DNA of 64,000 bases from positions 1 through 64,000 of the forward strand of contig NZ_PUAP01000030.1 of NCBI RefSeq assembly GCF_002947535.1, given 5' to 3'. This DNA comes from Enterococcus mundtii. GTDB lineage: Bacteria > Bacillota > Bacilli > Lactobacillales > Enterococcaceae. This document shows, in pieces, positions 1 to 8,219 of this stretch. A model generated the notes under the pieces. The model had not been told where the DNA came from. It did not search any database and saw only the letters and a list, made by a program, of their open reading frames with translations. Position 1 is the first letter of the stretch, and each line of letters starts with the position of its first letter. The position numbers and the translations under genes were made by a program.

Positions 1-49
1 AAATAAAACAGCGATTTAGAAAAAATCTAAATCGCTGTTTTATTTTTTT
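1..49. terminator. Intrinsic terminator, perfect 20-bp arms
   Basis: Positions 1-20 and 26-45 are exact reverse complements around a five-base loop, followed by a T run on the + strand; the mirror A/T run makes it usable from both strands. It can end a gene left of the window and the minus-strand gene that stops at 65. Confidence 0.85.
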
Positions 50-64
50 GATGTACATTCCAAT

Positions 65-238
65 TTATTTCTTTCGATAATTTTGTAGTAGGAGAACGAA
101 TAAAAAGAAAAACAACGATTCCCACAACGTAGTTGTCCAACTAAATTCTTTTGACACCCCAAAAAATAGATTGCCAGCATTGGAAACAATCAAGTAAATA
201 ATCGTTATTATAAATGCGTATATGGATTTTTTTAACAT
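65..238 (-). CDS. Small membrane protein (57 aa), function unknown
   Basis: An ORF of 57 codons reads MLKKSIYAFI at its start and ends NYRKK. An AGAGGTG ribosome binding site lies five bases before the ATG. The product has two hydrophobic stretches (about residues 5-19 and 40-52) separated by a short polar loop containing W34 and W39, so it is probably a two-pass membrane protein with a basic cytoplasmic tail. It stops 16 bases before the terminator at 1-49. I do not recognise the family. Start, RBS, composition and terminator placement all support a real gene. Confidence 0.6.
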   Translation of the reverse strand: MLKKSIYAFIITIIYLIVSNAGNLFFGVSKEFSWTTTLWESLFFFLFVLLLQNYRKK

Positions 239-696
239 GTGACACCTCTTTCTAAGAATAATAGCTTAACTAAATCAAATGACTATTATTCTAACATTTT
301 CCTTCAACTTATTATAAAATACTTTAATGCTTTTTGAAAAGGGTATCATCCTTTATAATAAAAGATTAAAACATTTAGTTCGAAAATGGAAAACTATAGT
401 TGCTAGTTATGTTTTGTCATTTATATTTTTTATTTTGTAATATAAATGAGCATTATCTTTGCAATTTTTAATCTTGTATACTATTCTTGTAGTATAGCCA
501 GCAAGAAACAATGGAAGTTATATAATAATTGTTTCTGTTATTTAAGATTTCTGTGAGGGAAGAAGTACCAAAGTTATTTTGAGCCTACACTTTTTGGTAG
601 CGCTTACCAAGAAAAGGTATTTTGCAGTTTCCTCAAGGGATGGACTTGTTGGTCAAGTGTTTAAAACAGAAAAATAAGATAATTAGGAGGTGGAAA
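239..696. promoter_or_regulatory. Leader of the asp23 operon with possible promoter and cre-like site
   Basis: This 458-base AT-rich stretch separates the minus-strand small gene from amaP. A possible promoter is TTATCT (453-458), an 18-base spacer and TATACT (477-482). A near-palindrome TGGTAGCGCTTACCA at 595-609 resembles a catabolite-responsive element (CcpA site), sitting between that promoter and the amaP RBS at 685-690. No convincing gene lies in it; the open frame from 622 is only the upstream extension of amaP. Confidence 0.35.
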
Positions 697-1263
697 ATGA
701 ATAAGGGGGTAAAGATCATCGGTGTAATTGTAAGCATAGTATTACTTTCAGTACTTTTGGTCATCGCTCTAGTTAATGCACCATATGTCTTACCTGAACA
801 ATTGGAACGTTTTCGCTTTTTTACGATAACAAATTATTATATGCAACAATATATTTTCTGGGCTGCTGTCGTATTTGCAATTGTTGTCGTTCTCATCTTA
901 TTATTTGTTCTTTTCTATCCAAAATCGAAAGGAACTTTCGTATTAAAGCACAAAGATGGAAAATTGACGTTGGATAAAAAAGCAATTGAAGGACTTACTC
1001 GTTCATATTTACATGAAGAAGAGTTCATTCAATCACCAAAAGTCAAAGTACGATCAACAAAACAGAAAATCAATATTCATGTAAAAGGCGATCTAAAACG
1101 TACTTCTTCTCTGATTGGCAAAACAGAAATGTTGATGCAAGAAGTCAGAGATCAAGTAGCCAATGTCCTTGGTTCAGAACAAGAGATCAAAGTAGCTGTC
1201 AATTACAGTAGTTATCAAGAAGAAAAAGAACATGAAGACAACCAGCACTCACGAGTAGAATAG
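697..1263 (+). CDS. amaP: Alkaline shock response membrane anchor protein AmaP
   Basis: A 188-aa protein with two N-terminal membrane helices (about residues 7-26 and 54-77) and a cytoplasmic C-terminal region related to the Asp23 domain, ending in an acidic tail. In staphylococci AmaP anchors Asp23 at the membrane. The frame is open further upstream, but the ATG at 697 has an AGGAGG site at 685-690, so the shorter protein is preferred. It heads a compact operon with a DUF2273 protein, Asp23/Gls24 and a GlsB-like protein, with 12-34 base gaps. Confidence 0.9.
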   Translation: MNKGVKIIGVIVSIVLLSVLLVIALVNAPYVLPEQLERFRFFTITNYYMQQYIFWAAVVFAIVVVLILLFVLFYPKSKGTFVLKHKDGKLTLDKKAIEGLTRSYLHEEEFIQSPKVKVRSTKQKINIHVKGDLKRTSSLIGKTEMLMQEVRDQVANVLGSEQEIKVAVNYSSYQEEKEHEDNQHSRVE

Positions 1264-1275
1264 GAGGGCACACAA

Positions 1276-1464
1276 ATGAAAGAATTCTTTTCACTATATA
1301 AGCTCCCTATTATCTTTGGGGGTCTTGGCTTACTATTAGCCGTTTTATGGTTAACAGTTGGATTTTTCAAAACTCTTTTAATATTGATCATGACCGCTAT
1401 TGGTGTGGGTATTGGTTTTTATTTAAAAGAAACAAGATTATTAGATGAATATTTCAAATCATAG
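1276..1464 (+). CDS. DUF2273 family small membrane protein
   Basis: This 62-aa protein has two hydrophobic helices (about residues 10-28 and 32-49) and a short charged C-terminus. DUF2273 proteins are usually encoded between AmaP-like anchors and Asp23/Gls24 proteins, exactly as here. A GGAGGG ribosome binding site overlaps the end of amaP. It probably sits in the membrane with AmaP and helps localise or stabilise the Asp23 complex, but that role is inferred from gene order. Confidence 0.85.
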   Translation: MKEFFSLYKLPIIFGGLGLLLAVLWLTVGFFKTLLILIMTAIGVGIGFYLKETRLLDEYFKS

Positions 1465-1476
1465 GAGGAATTTAAT

Positions 1477-2031
1477 ATGGAAAACAAAGATTTCAAAAAC
1501 GTGAACACTACTACAGGTACAAATCCAGTTGCTGATACTGCAGCAAAAGGTGAATTGACTTATGAAGACAAAGTCATTCAAAAAATCATTGGTTACGCAT
1601 TGAAAGACGTTGACGGTTTGTTGACTCTTGACGGTGGATTTTTCTCAAACATTGCTGAAAAATTAGTTAACACAGATAACGTAACTGCTGGAATCAATGC
1701 AGAAGTTGGTAAAAAACAAGTAGCTGTTGATTTAGATGTAGTTGTTGAATATGGAAAAGATATCGAAAACATTTACGATCAAATCAAAGAATTGATCAGC
1801 ACAGAAGTAAATGAAATGACTCATCTTGATGTTATCGAAGTAAATGTAAATGTTGTTGACATCAAAACTCAAGCAGAATACGAAAAAGATCAAGAAACAG
1901 TTCAAGATAAAGTAACTGATGCAGCAAAATCAACTGGTCAGTTTGCTTCAAAACAAACTGACAAAGCAAAATCAGCTGTTGGTAAAGGTGCGCAAAAAGT
2001 AAAAGAAAACAATGAACCACGCGTACAATAA
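1477..2031 (+). CDS. asp23: Asp23/Gls24 family envelope stress response protein
   Basis: A 184-aa Asp23-family protein (alkaline shock protein 23; Gls24 in enterococci). The core at about residues 25-130 carries the family pattern, including GELTYEDKVIQKIIGYA and the LDVVVEYG strand. It is followed by a lysine/glutamine-rich tail containing repeated KS/AV segments. Gls24 proteins of enterococci are linked to starvation and bile-salt stress and to virulence. The RBS is AGGAGG at 1464-1469. Codon use is strongly biased towards common codons, suggesting high expression. Confidence 0.92.
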   Translation: MENKDFKNVNTTTGTNPVADTAAKGELTYEDKVIQKIIGYALKDVDGLLTLDGGFFSNIAEKLVNTDNVTAGINAEVGKKQVAVDLDVVVEYGKDIENIYDQIKELISTEVNEMTHLDVIEVNVNVVDIKTQAEYEKDQETVQDKVTDAAKSTGQFASKQTDKAKSAVGKGAQKVKENNEPRVQ

Positions 2032-2065
2032 ACTTAATTTTTTAGAATTTTAGGAGGAAATAATC

Positions 2066-2308
2066 ATGGGATTTATTTGGTCATTAATCGTTGGTGGTAT
2101 TATCGGAGCAATTGCAGGAGCAATCACAAATAAAGGATCTTCAATGGGCATCATTGCGAATGTAATCGCAGGTCTAGTTGGATCAGCTATTGGTCAAGCA
2201 CTATTAGGTACTTGGGGTCCAGTGATTGGTGGAATGGCAATCGTACCATCACTTATCGGAGCAATCATTTTAGTATTGATCGTTTCATTCTTTGCACGTA
2301 AACTTTAA
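2066..2308 (+). CDS. glsB: GlsB/YeaQ/YmgE family stress membrane protein
   Basis: An 80-aa, very hydrophobic and glycine-rich protein with three predicted helices, typical of the transglycosylase-associated (YeaQ/YmgE, GlsB) family. In enterococci glsB follows gls24 and is co-expressed with it. The RBS AGGAGGAAA lies just before the ATG, and the operon terminator follows about 60 bases downstream. The molecular activity is unknown; a role in general stress resistance at the membrane is inferred from the family. Confidence 0.9.
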   Translation: MGFIWSLIVGGIIGAIAGAITNKGSSMGIIANVIAGLVGSAIGQALLGTWGPVIGGMAIVPSLIGAIILVLIVSFFARKL

Positions 2309-2370
2309 GCAAAGTGTGCTTTCTCAAATCATAGTATTTGAGAGAAAGAAACAGATGGACTGAACAATTT

Positions 2371-2424
2371 AACCGACCACAGAGAGTAGTAATACATACT
2401 CTTTGTGATCGGTTTATTTTTTTA
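2371..2424 (+). terminator. Terminator of the asp23 operon
   Basis: An AACCGA..CAC/GTG..TCGGTT hairpin with an inner AGAGTA/TACTCT stem is followed by a T run. Confidence 0.85.
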
Positions 2425-2859
2425 CATATTTCCCAAGAACGATCATTCTTTTTTCATTATGTTTTCTAGCTGTCACCTAAGTAGTATACTATATAAATAA
2501 TATGTAAACTAAAGTTTTTTTGATATTAAAAAAATAACTAAATGTTTTATTTATAGCAACTTTGAATGTTTAACTGATAGACAAGTGTTATTTCTAGTCT
2601 TGGTGTTGAATTTTGCTATAGATAAAGCTTTTTTTCTTTGTTATCCTTTTATTGAAATATTACATAAAATGGTTTCGCTTGCTCTATTTTATAACACTTA
2701 TTCAATGTTCTATGGAACAAAAACAAATAAACAAGTAGTTAAGAATATTTTCAAGATATTTACAAATAATATATGTAATCTAAATATTCGAACGTTAAGA
2801 TGAAGATATGAAAGAAAACAACTGTCATAAAAAATATAAGGAAGAGTGGAGGGTCACTT
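2425..2859. other. AT-rich intergenic region before the phosphoester ABC operon
   Basis: No convincing gene is seen here. The GTG-initiated frame at 2585-2803 has no ribosome binding site and a composition typical of AT-rich noise. A weak promoter could be TTTACA at 2759-2764 with an AT-rich -10 about 16-17 bases later. TTTACA/TATATG-type hexamers there loosely recall PhoP boxes, but I would not call one. Confidence 0.4.
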
Positions 2860-3930
2860 ATGATTGAGGTGATCGGATTACAGAAAACTTTTGATAATGG
2901 CTTTGAAGCATTGAAAAAAGTTGATTTTTCGATAAAAAAAGGAGAACTTGTTTGTCTTTTAGGCCCTAGTGGCTGTGGTAAATCGACGATGTTGAACCTC
3001 ATCGCAGGGCTGTTACAGCCTACAGATGGAGATATTCGTTTTAATGGAGAATCGATCATCAAAACGGAACCAAAAGACCGAAATATCGGATTTGTTTTTC
3101 AAAATTACGCTTTGTACCCACACATGACTGTCTTAGAGAATATTATGTTTCCTTTGTTAGTTGGAGATAACAAAAAGAAAAAAGCCGAGGCAAAAGTCAT
3201 TGCTGAGAAATATATGGAATTAACGAATATCCAAGAGTTGCAGAATAAGAAACCTGGAACTTTATCTGGTGGGCAACAGCAACGTGTAGCGATTACAAGA
3301 GCATTAGTGCAAGAACCAGAAGTCTTATTATTGGATGAACCTTTAAGTAATCTAGATGCTCGACTACGCTTGAAGATTCGCGAAGAAATTCGAAGGTTAG
3401 TGAAGGAAGTCGGGATCACGACGATTTTTGTCACCCATGATCAAGAAGAAGCTCTATCGATCAGTGACAAAATCATCTTATTGGAAGATGGTAAGATACA
3501 ACAAGAAGATGATCCTCAAAATCTCTATTTAGAGCCAGAAAATTTATTCGTTGCAAAATTCATCGGTAATCCGATCATTAATTTTTTACCAATCGAAGTC
3601 ATCAATGATAGGGTCAAACATGCGTCGTTTGACTTACCGCTCAGTCGTTTTCTTGATCAGCGTTTCAAAGAATTGATGACAGATGGAAAATACTACTTAG
3701 GTATACGTCCGGAAGATATCTTACCAAGTGATAGGGGTCCTTTGAAAGGGAATATTCAAAGTGTTGAGTTGATTGGTCGAGAACGAATTTTACACTTTGA
3801 ACTTGCTGGGGAACGAATAAAGTCGATCGTGCGTGTAGAAAATGAAATCAGTGAAGGAACTGTGATCACTTTTGACTTGGCCTATCATAAAGTGTTCATA
3901 TTCCGCCTTGATGGAGAGAGGATCTATTGA
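2860..3930 (+). CDS. ugpC: ABC transporter ATP-binding protein, UgpC/MsmX type
   Basis: This 356-aa cytoplasmic ATPase energises a binding-protein-dependent importer. Walker A GPSGCGKST is at residues 35-43, the Q-loop Q81 in FQNYALYPHM, signature LSGGQQQR at 135-142, Walker B VLLLDEP at 155-161 and the switch histidine H193. The C-terminal ~115 residues are the TOBE/MOP-like regulatory domain of the carbohydrate and glycerol-3-phosphate (CUT1) subfamily. It starts a six-gene operon, overlapping the first permease by one base (TGATG). The substrate is judged from neighbours: phosphoester enzymes favour a phosphorylated compound. Confidence 0.88.
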   Translation: MIEVIGLQKTFDNGFEALKKVDFSIKKGELVCLLGPSGCGKSTMLNLIAGLLQPTDGDIRFNGESIIKTEPKDRNIGFVFQNYALYPHMTVLENIMFPLLVGDNKKKKAEAKVIAEKYMELTNIQELQNKKPGTLSGGQQQRVAITRALVQEPEVLLLDEPLSNLDARLRLKIREEIRRLVKEVGITTIFVTHDQEEALSISDKIILLEDGKIQQEDDPQNLYLEPENLFVAKFIGNPIINFLPIEVINDRVKHASFDLPLSRFLDQRFKELMTDGKYYLGIRPEDILPSDRGPLKGNIQSVELIGRERILHFELAGERIKSIVRVENEISEGTVITFDLAYHKVFIFRLDGERIY

Positions 3931-4817
3931 TGGGAAAGAAAAATTATAACTCTGAAAATCAACTAAAAGCTTGGTATTTTTTACTTCCAGCCTTACTTGC
4001 AATTTTCGTATTCAATATCTATCCGCTTTTTCGTGCTTTTTTTATGAGTTTTCAAAAAGGGACATTGATCAATCCTCGCTTTGCAGGATTTGAGAATTAC
4101 CAACGTTTGTTTAGTGATCCAGTATTTTTTCGCGCGTTGAAAAATACTGCGTTCTACAGTTTCACCGTCGTACCGATTGCTTTGATCCTTTCACTAGGGA
4201 TTGCGTGGGTGATTTTTGAAAAAGTAAAGTATAAATCATTTTTTGAAGCGATTTTTTTTATGCCTTATGTTACGAGTACGATTGCGATCGGTATTGTTTT
4301 TCGCTATTTTTTCAACGGGTCATACGGGCTCATCAATTATTTACTCGAGTTCGTTGGGCTTCCACGAGTGAACTGGTTAGATAGTGTTTCAATGAGTATG
4401 CCCACTTTGATCATCTTTGGTATTTGGACAAGTCTAGCTTTCAATATCATCATATTATTAGCGGGATTACGTAATATCGAGAAAGAGCATTACAAGATCG
4501 CGAAGATGTTTGGTGCAAATGAATGGGAGATTTTTGTGAAGATCACACTACCACAATTGCTGCCTACACTTACGTTTCTCCTAACAGTCAATCTGATTGG
4601 CGCGTTTAAAATCTATACGCAAGTCTACGCACTATTGGGGGGTCAAGCAGGGATTGCTAAAAGTGCGATGACCGCAGTGTTTTACATTTATGATAAGTTC
4701 CATGTTGCAGGTAGACCAGGTCTAGCTATGGCAGCGACGCTTGTTTTATTCTTACTTATTCTGAGTATTACTTTCTTCCAACAATTGATTTTGAAGAAGG
4801 TGGGGAGACCAAGATGA
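3930..4817 (+). CDS. ugpA: ABC transporter permease, UgpA/MalF type
   Basis: A 295-aa inner-membrane permease with six predicted helices and the cytoplasmic EAA loop (around KIAKMFGANEWEIF followed by KITLP), which docks on the ATPase. The ATG at 3930 overlaps the ATPase stop (TGATG) and has GAGAGAGG before it; the TTG three bases upstream is less likely. The last four bases overlap the next permease (ATGA), indicating translational coupling. It is assigned to the CUT1/UgpA group by size and EAA motif; the substrate is not readable from sequence. Confidence 0.86.
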   Translation: MGKKNYNSENQLKAWYFLLPALLAIFVFNIYPLFRAFFMSFQKGTLINPRFAGFENYQRLFSDPVFFRALKNTAFYSFTVVPIALILSLGIAWVIFEKVKYKSFFEAIFFMPYVTSTIAIGIVFRYFFNGSYGLINYLLEFVGLPRVNWLDSVSMSMPTLIIFGIWTSLAFNIIILLAGLRNIEKEHYKIAKMFGANEWEIFVKITLPQLLPTLTFLLTVNLIGAFKIYTQVYALLGGQAGIAKSAMTAVFYIYDKFHVAGRPGLAMAATLVLFLLILSITFFQQLILKKVGRPR

Positions 4818-5632
4818 AAAAAATGGTTACGTTGCTCTCACTTTTATTTTTGACAATACTAGGAATCATTACTGTGTTTCCATTTATCTATATGATACTC
4901 GGTGGATTGATGACGTATCGAGAAGCAACAAGTATTCCACCAACTGTCTTACCTGAATCTTTTCAATGGGTGAATTATTTCTCAGTATTCGAAAAAGCGC
5001 CATTTGTCCAGTATTTCATCAACACGGCATTTGTATCATTAGTGACTACATTGGCAACAGTCATCACTTCACTGTTTGCAGCGTTTGCTTTAGCAACATT
5101 GGAATTTCGCTACAAGAAAATCGTGATGCTAGGATTGATTTCATTGTTGATGATTCCTTACGAGTCGATCATTTTTACGAACTATAATACGATTGCACGT
5201 TTAGGCTTGTTGAACTCTTATACTGCTTTGATCTTGCCGTTTTTGACGAGTATTTTTTATATTTATTATTTGACTAATTACTTGAAAAGTATTTCGCGTT
5301 CTTTTTATCAAGCAGCTAAGATCGATGGAGCTTCTGATATGGAATATATCAAAAAGATCCTTATTCCTATGTCCAAGCCAGCACTGGTAACAGTGGGGAT
5401 TTTGACCTTCATTTCGAGTTGGAACTCCTTTTTATGGCCGTTATTGGTCACTAATGACAAAAGATTTCGATTATTGAACAATGGCTTGTCAGCATTTACC
5501 AGCGAAAGTGGCAGTGACGTTCACTTACAATTAGCAGCGGCCACCTTGACTGTATTACCAATCGTGCTTATTTACTTTATTTTTAGAAAAGAAATCATCC
5601 GAGGAGTGGCAAAAAATGGGATCAAAGGCTAA
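4814..5632 (+). CDS. ugpE: ABC transporter permease, UgpE/MalG type
   Basis: A 272-aa second permease subunit with six membrane helices; the EAA loop reads YQAAKIDGASDMEYIKKIL followed by IP. It forms the heterodimeric channel with the preceding permease. It overlaps that gene by four bases at the start and the beta-CASP hydrolase gene by 17 bases at the end, so expression of transporter and hydrolase is probably coupled. Confidence 0.86.
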   Translation: MKKMVTLLSLLFLTILGIITVFPFIYMILGGLMTYREATSIPPTVLPESFQWVNYFSVFEKAPFVQYFINTAFVSLVTTLATVITSLFAAFALATLEFRYKKIVMLGLISLLMIPYESIIFTNYNTIARLGLLNSYTALILPFLTSIFYIYYLTNYLKSISRSFYQAAKIDGASDMEYIKKILIPMSKPALVTVGILTFISSWNSFLWPLLVTNDKRFRLLNNGLSAFTSESGSDVHLQLAAATLTVLPIVLIYFIFRKEIIRGVAKNGIKG

Positions 5633-6896
5633 TCAAAAAACCAGCATTACCTTTCACAGTGGGCTCTTGACGATTGGTGGAACAGTCATTGAAGTTGCTT
5701 ACGGCGACGATAGAATCTTTTTTGACTTTGGGACAGAATATCATCCTGAGATCAAATTGCCAAACGAAGAACTGTCGACTTTACTAGATGTGGGATTTAT
5801 TCCAGCAATCGACATTTATGACCCGCGATTGACCACGAACAAGAAGGAATCTAATTTTGTAAATACCGCAGTATTCTTATCGCATGTTCACTTGGACCAT
5901 ACAAAAATGATCAATTATCTTGATCCAGAGATCTCCTTATATACATTGGAGCCGACCAAAAATTTATTGGAGAGCTTAAATCGTAACGGGACATTCTTGT
6001 TGCCTTCACCTTATATAGAAGGAAATACACGAACGATCAAAACGATTGCCCCTTGTCAGGATCTTCGCATCGGCGAATTGATGATTCGTTTGTTTCCTGT
6101 GGATCATGATGCATATGGTGCAGCAGCCTTTCTTATCGAGACGCCAACTGCCTTGATTGCTTATTCTGGTGACCTTCGGCTACATGGATTTGATCGCCAT
6201 TTAACAGAGGAATTCTGTGAAGCGGCACAGAAAGTCGATGTATTGATGCTGGAAGGAGTGAGTATTAGTTTCCCAGAGAACGAGAAGAAAAATGAGACAT
6301 CACCAGACAGCGAACGAGCGTTAACGGAGCAACTGGTCAAGTTGATCCAAGAAAACGAGAATCGTCAATTGACTTTCAATTTTTATCCAGCGAACATCAA
6401 ACGCTGGGAAGCTTTGATCGATGCTTCCCCACGACGAGTAGTTGTCGAAGCAGAAATGGCTTTGCTTTTACAAGAAGTCGCTAAACGAGAGGTTCCTTAT
6501 TACTACGCTGAGAAGAAAGAGCGGATCGGTACATTAGACCCCCAACTTGAGTATTCTTACGAAACTTTATTAGCAGATTCAACGGATTATTTCTGGCAAT
6601 TTGTTGGTGAAGTTGATTCATTACAAAAAGGAGGTCTGTATATACACAGTGATGCCCAACCATTAGGCGAGTTTGATCCACAGTACGCGATTTTTAGAGG
6701 AGCTTTTGAAAAACAACAAGTGGAATTTAAGCAGTTATCATTATCAGGTCATGCAAAACCAGCGGATCTAGCAGAAATCATCGATCGGATAAAACCTGCT
6801 ACGTTGGTCCCCATCCATACATTAAAACCTGAAAGTATGCACAATCCATATGGAAGCAGAGTATTAGTAAAAAGAGGCGAAACCATTCAACTATAA
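5616..6896 (+). CDS. MBL-fold hydrolase with RNase J-like beta-CASP features
   Basis: A 426-aa metallo-beta-lactamase-fold protein with no signal peptide, so cytoplasmic. Metal ligands H90-x-H92-x-D94-H95 are in SHVHLDHTKM; a later YSGDLRLHG supplies the bridging Asp. The C-terminus carries LSGHAKPADL and then a KPATLVPIHT segment, which matches the SGH...KP..(I/V)P.H pattern of beta-CASP RNases such as RNase J. It is about 130 residues shorter than RNase J and lacks its C-terminal domain. The start at 5616 follows GAGGAGTGG inside ugpE. Its position between permeases and binding protein suggests it cleaves a phosphodiester that is imported; nuclease activity is an alternative. Confidence 0.72.
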   Translation: MGSKANQKTSITFHSGLLTIGGTVIEVAYGDDRIFFDFGTEYHPEIKLPNEELSTLLDVGFIPAIDIYDPRLTTNKKESNFVNTAVFLSHVHLDHTKMINYLDPEISLYTLEPTKNLLESLNRNGTFLLPSPYIEGNTRTIKTIAPCQDLRIGELMIRLFPVDHDAYGAAAFLIETPTALIAYSGDLRLHGFDRHLTEEFCEAAQKVDVLMLEGVSISFPENEKKNETSPDSERALTEQLVKLIQENENRQLTFNFYPANIKRWEALIDASPRRVVVEAEMALLLQEVAKREVPYYYAEKKERIGTLDPQLEYSYETLLADSTDYFWQFVGEVDSLQKGGLYIHSDAQPLGEFDPQYAIFRGAFEKQQVEFKQLSLSGHAKPADLAEIIDRIKPATLVPIHTLKPESMHNPYGSRVLVKRGETIQL

Positions 6897-6913
6897 TTGG
6901 AGGAATATGTAAA

Positions 6914-8197
6914 ATGAAATGGACAACTATTAGTAAGTTTTTGGTAGCATCAGCAGCTGTAATGACTTTAGGCGCTTGTGGGAACAATGGCTCGAATGCC
7001 TCTTCATCTGGTGAAGAAATCGTCACTGATCTAACAGAAGAGACGACGATCACTTTTTGGCACGCAATGAATGGTGCGCAAGAAACAGCGTTACAAAAAA
7101 TGACCGATGATTTTGTCAAAGCAAACCCAAATATCAAAGTCGAATTACAAAATCAAGCCCAATATTCTGATCTACAAGCAAAGATCAATGCTACTCTTCC
7201 ATCAGCAGGAGATCTTCCAACAATCACTCAGGCCTATCCTGGTTGGTTATATAACGCAGCTCAAGATGAGATGCTCGTCGATCTACAACCTTTGATCGAT
7301 AATGACACGATTGGTTGGCAAGACCAAGAAGAGATTCGTAGCTCTTTGATGGATGGCGCCAAGATCGATGATGTCCAGTATGGTATTCCTTTTAATAAAT
7401 CGACTGAAATGCTCTTTTATAACAAAGATATGTTGGAAAAATATGATGTCGCTGTGCCTACGACATTAGATGAACTAAAAGAAGCATCAAAAACGATTTA
7501 TGAAGCAACGAATGGCGAAGTAGTAGGAGCCGGATTCGATTCTTTGAACAACTATTATACGATCGGTATGCAAAACAAAGGGGTCGAATTTGATAAAGAG
7601 ACAGATTTGACAAGCGACAAATCAAAAGAATTGATCAACTACTACGCGGAGGGTGTCAAAGATGGCTACTTCCGGATCGCGGGATCGGACAACTATTTAT
7701 CTGGTCCGTTTGCCAATCAAAAGGTAGCCATGTTTATTGGATCGATTGCAGGGGAAGGCTATGTGAAGAAAGATACGGAAGGTGTATTTACCTATGATGT
7801 TGCTCCACGCCCTGAAAAAATCAATCTACAACAAGGAACGGATCTCTACATGTTCAGTAGTGCCACACCAGAAGAACGGACAGCTGCATTTTTATATATG
7901 AAATTCTTATCTGAGCCAGAAAACCAATTGTATTGGGCAACCATGACTGGTTACATGCCGACGATCGAATCAGTATTAGAAAGTAATGACTACAAAAATT
8001 CATCAGAAACAAAAGTACCTCAACAGTTAGAAGAGGCAACGAAAGAATTGTTCTCGATACCAGTTGTGGAGAATAGTGACAATGCGTTCAACGAAATGCG
8101 TACGATCATGGAAAATGTATTAGCTAATACCGACAAAGATACGGATCAATTGATCACAGATTCAGTACCCCAGTTAGAAGATGCTTGGAATCAATAA
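6914..8197 (+). CDS. ugpB: Extracellular solute-binding lipoprotein (UgpB/MalE-like)
   Basis: A 427-aa family 1 solute-binding protein. The signal peptide ends in the lipobox LGAC with the lipidated Cys at position 22, followed by a Ser/Asn-rich linker. The mature part contains TITFWHAMNG near residue 50, characteristic of the UgpB-like subgroup, and an AYPGWLYNAA segment in the first lobe. It is anchored outside the membrane and delivers substrate to the preceding permeases. The RBS is GGAGGAAT 18 bases after the hydrolase. The ligand is unknown; sn-glycerol-3-phosphate or a glycerophosphodiester is a reasonable guess from family resemblance. Confidence 0.86.
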   Translation: MKWTTISKFLVASAAVMTLGACGNNGSNASSSGEEIVTDLTEETTITFWHAMNGAQETALQKMTDDFVKANPNIKVELQNQAQYSDLQAKINATLPSAGDLPTITQAYPGWLYNAAQDEMLVDLQPLIDNDTIGWQDQEEIRSSLMDGAKIDDVQYGIPFNKSTEMLFYNKDMLEKYDVAVPTTLDELKEASKTIYEATNGEVVGAGFDSLNNYYTIGMQNKGVEFDKETDLTSDKSKELINYYAEGVKDGYFRIAGSDNYLSGPFANQKVAMFIGSIAGEGYVKKDTEGVFTYDVAPRPEKINLQQGTDLYMFSSATPEERTAAFLYMKFLSEPENQLYWATMTGYMPTIESVLESNDYKNSSETKVPQQLEEATKELFSIPVVENSDNAFNEMRTIMENVLANTDKDTDQLITDSVPQLEDAWNQ

Positions 8198-8219
8198 AAC
8201 CAACTGAGAGGACGAAATA

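Noticed and set aside
622-696. 25-residue N-terminal extension of AmaP
   Set aside because: The ATG at 697 has an AGGAGG site and yields a membrane-helix start, as in the family.
2759-2800. PhoP-box-like TTTACA/TATATG/TAAATA hexamers before the phosphoester operon
   Set aside because: Attractive given the phosphoester enzymes, but the hexamers are degenerate in very AT-rich DNA; a motif scan with an enterococcal PhoP matrix would be needed.
2585-2803. 72-codon open frame upstream of ugpC
   Set aside because: GTG start without ribosome binding site, AT-rich low-complexity product, no terminator or neighbour support.
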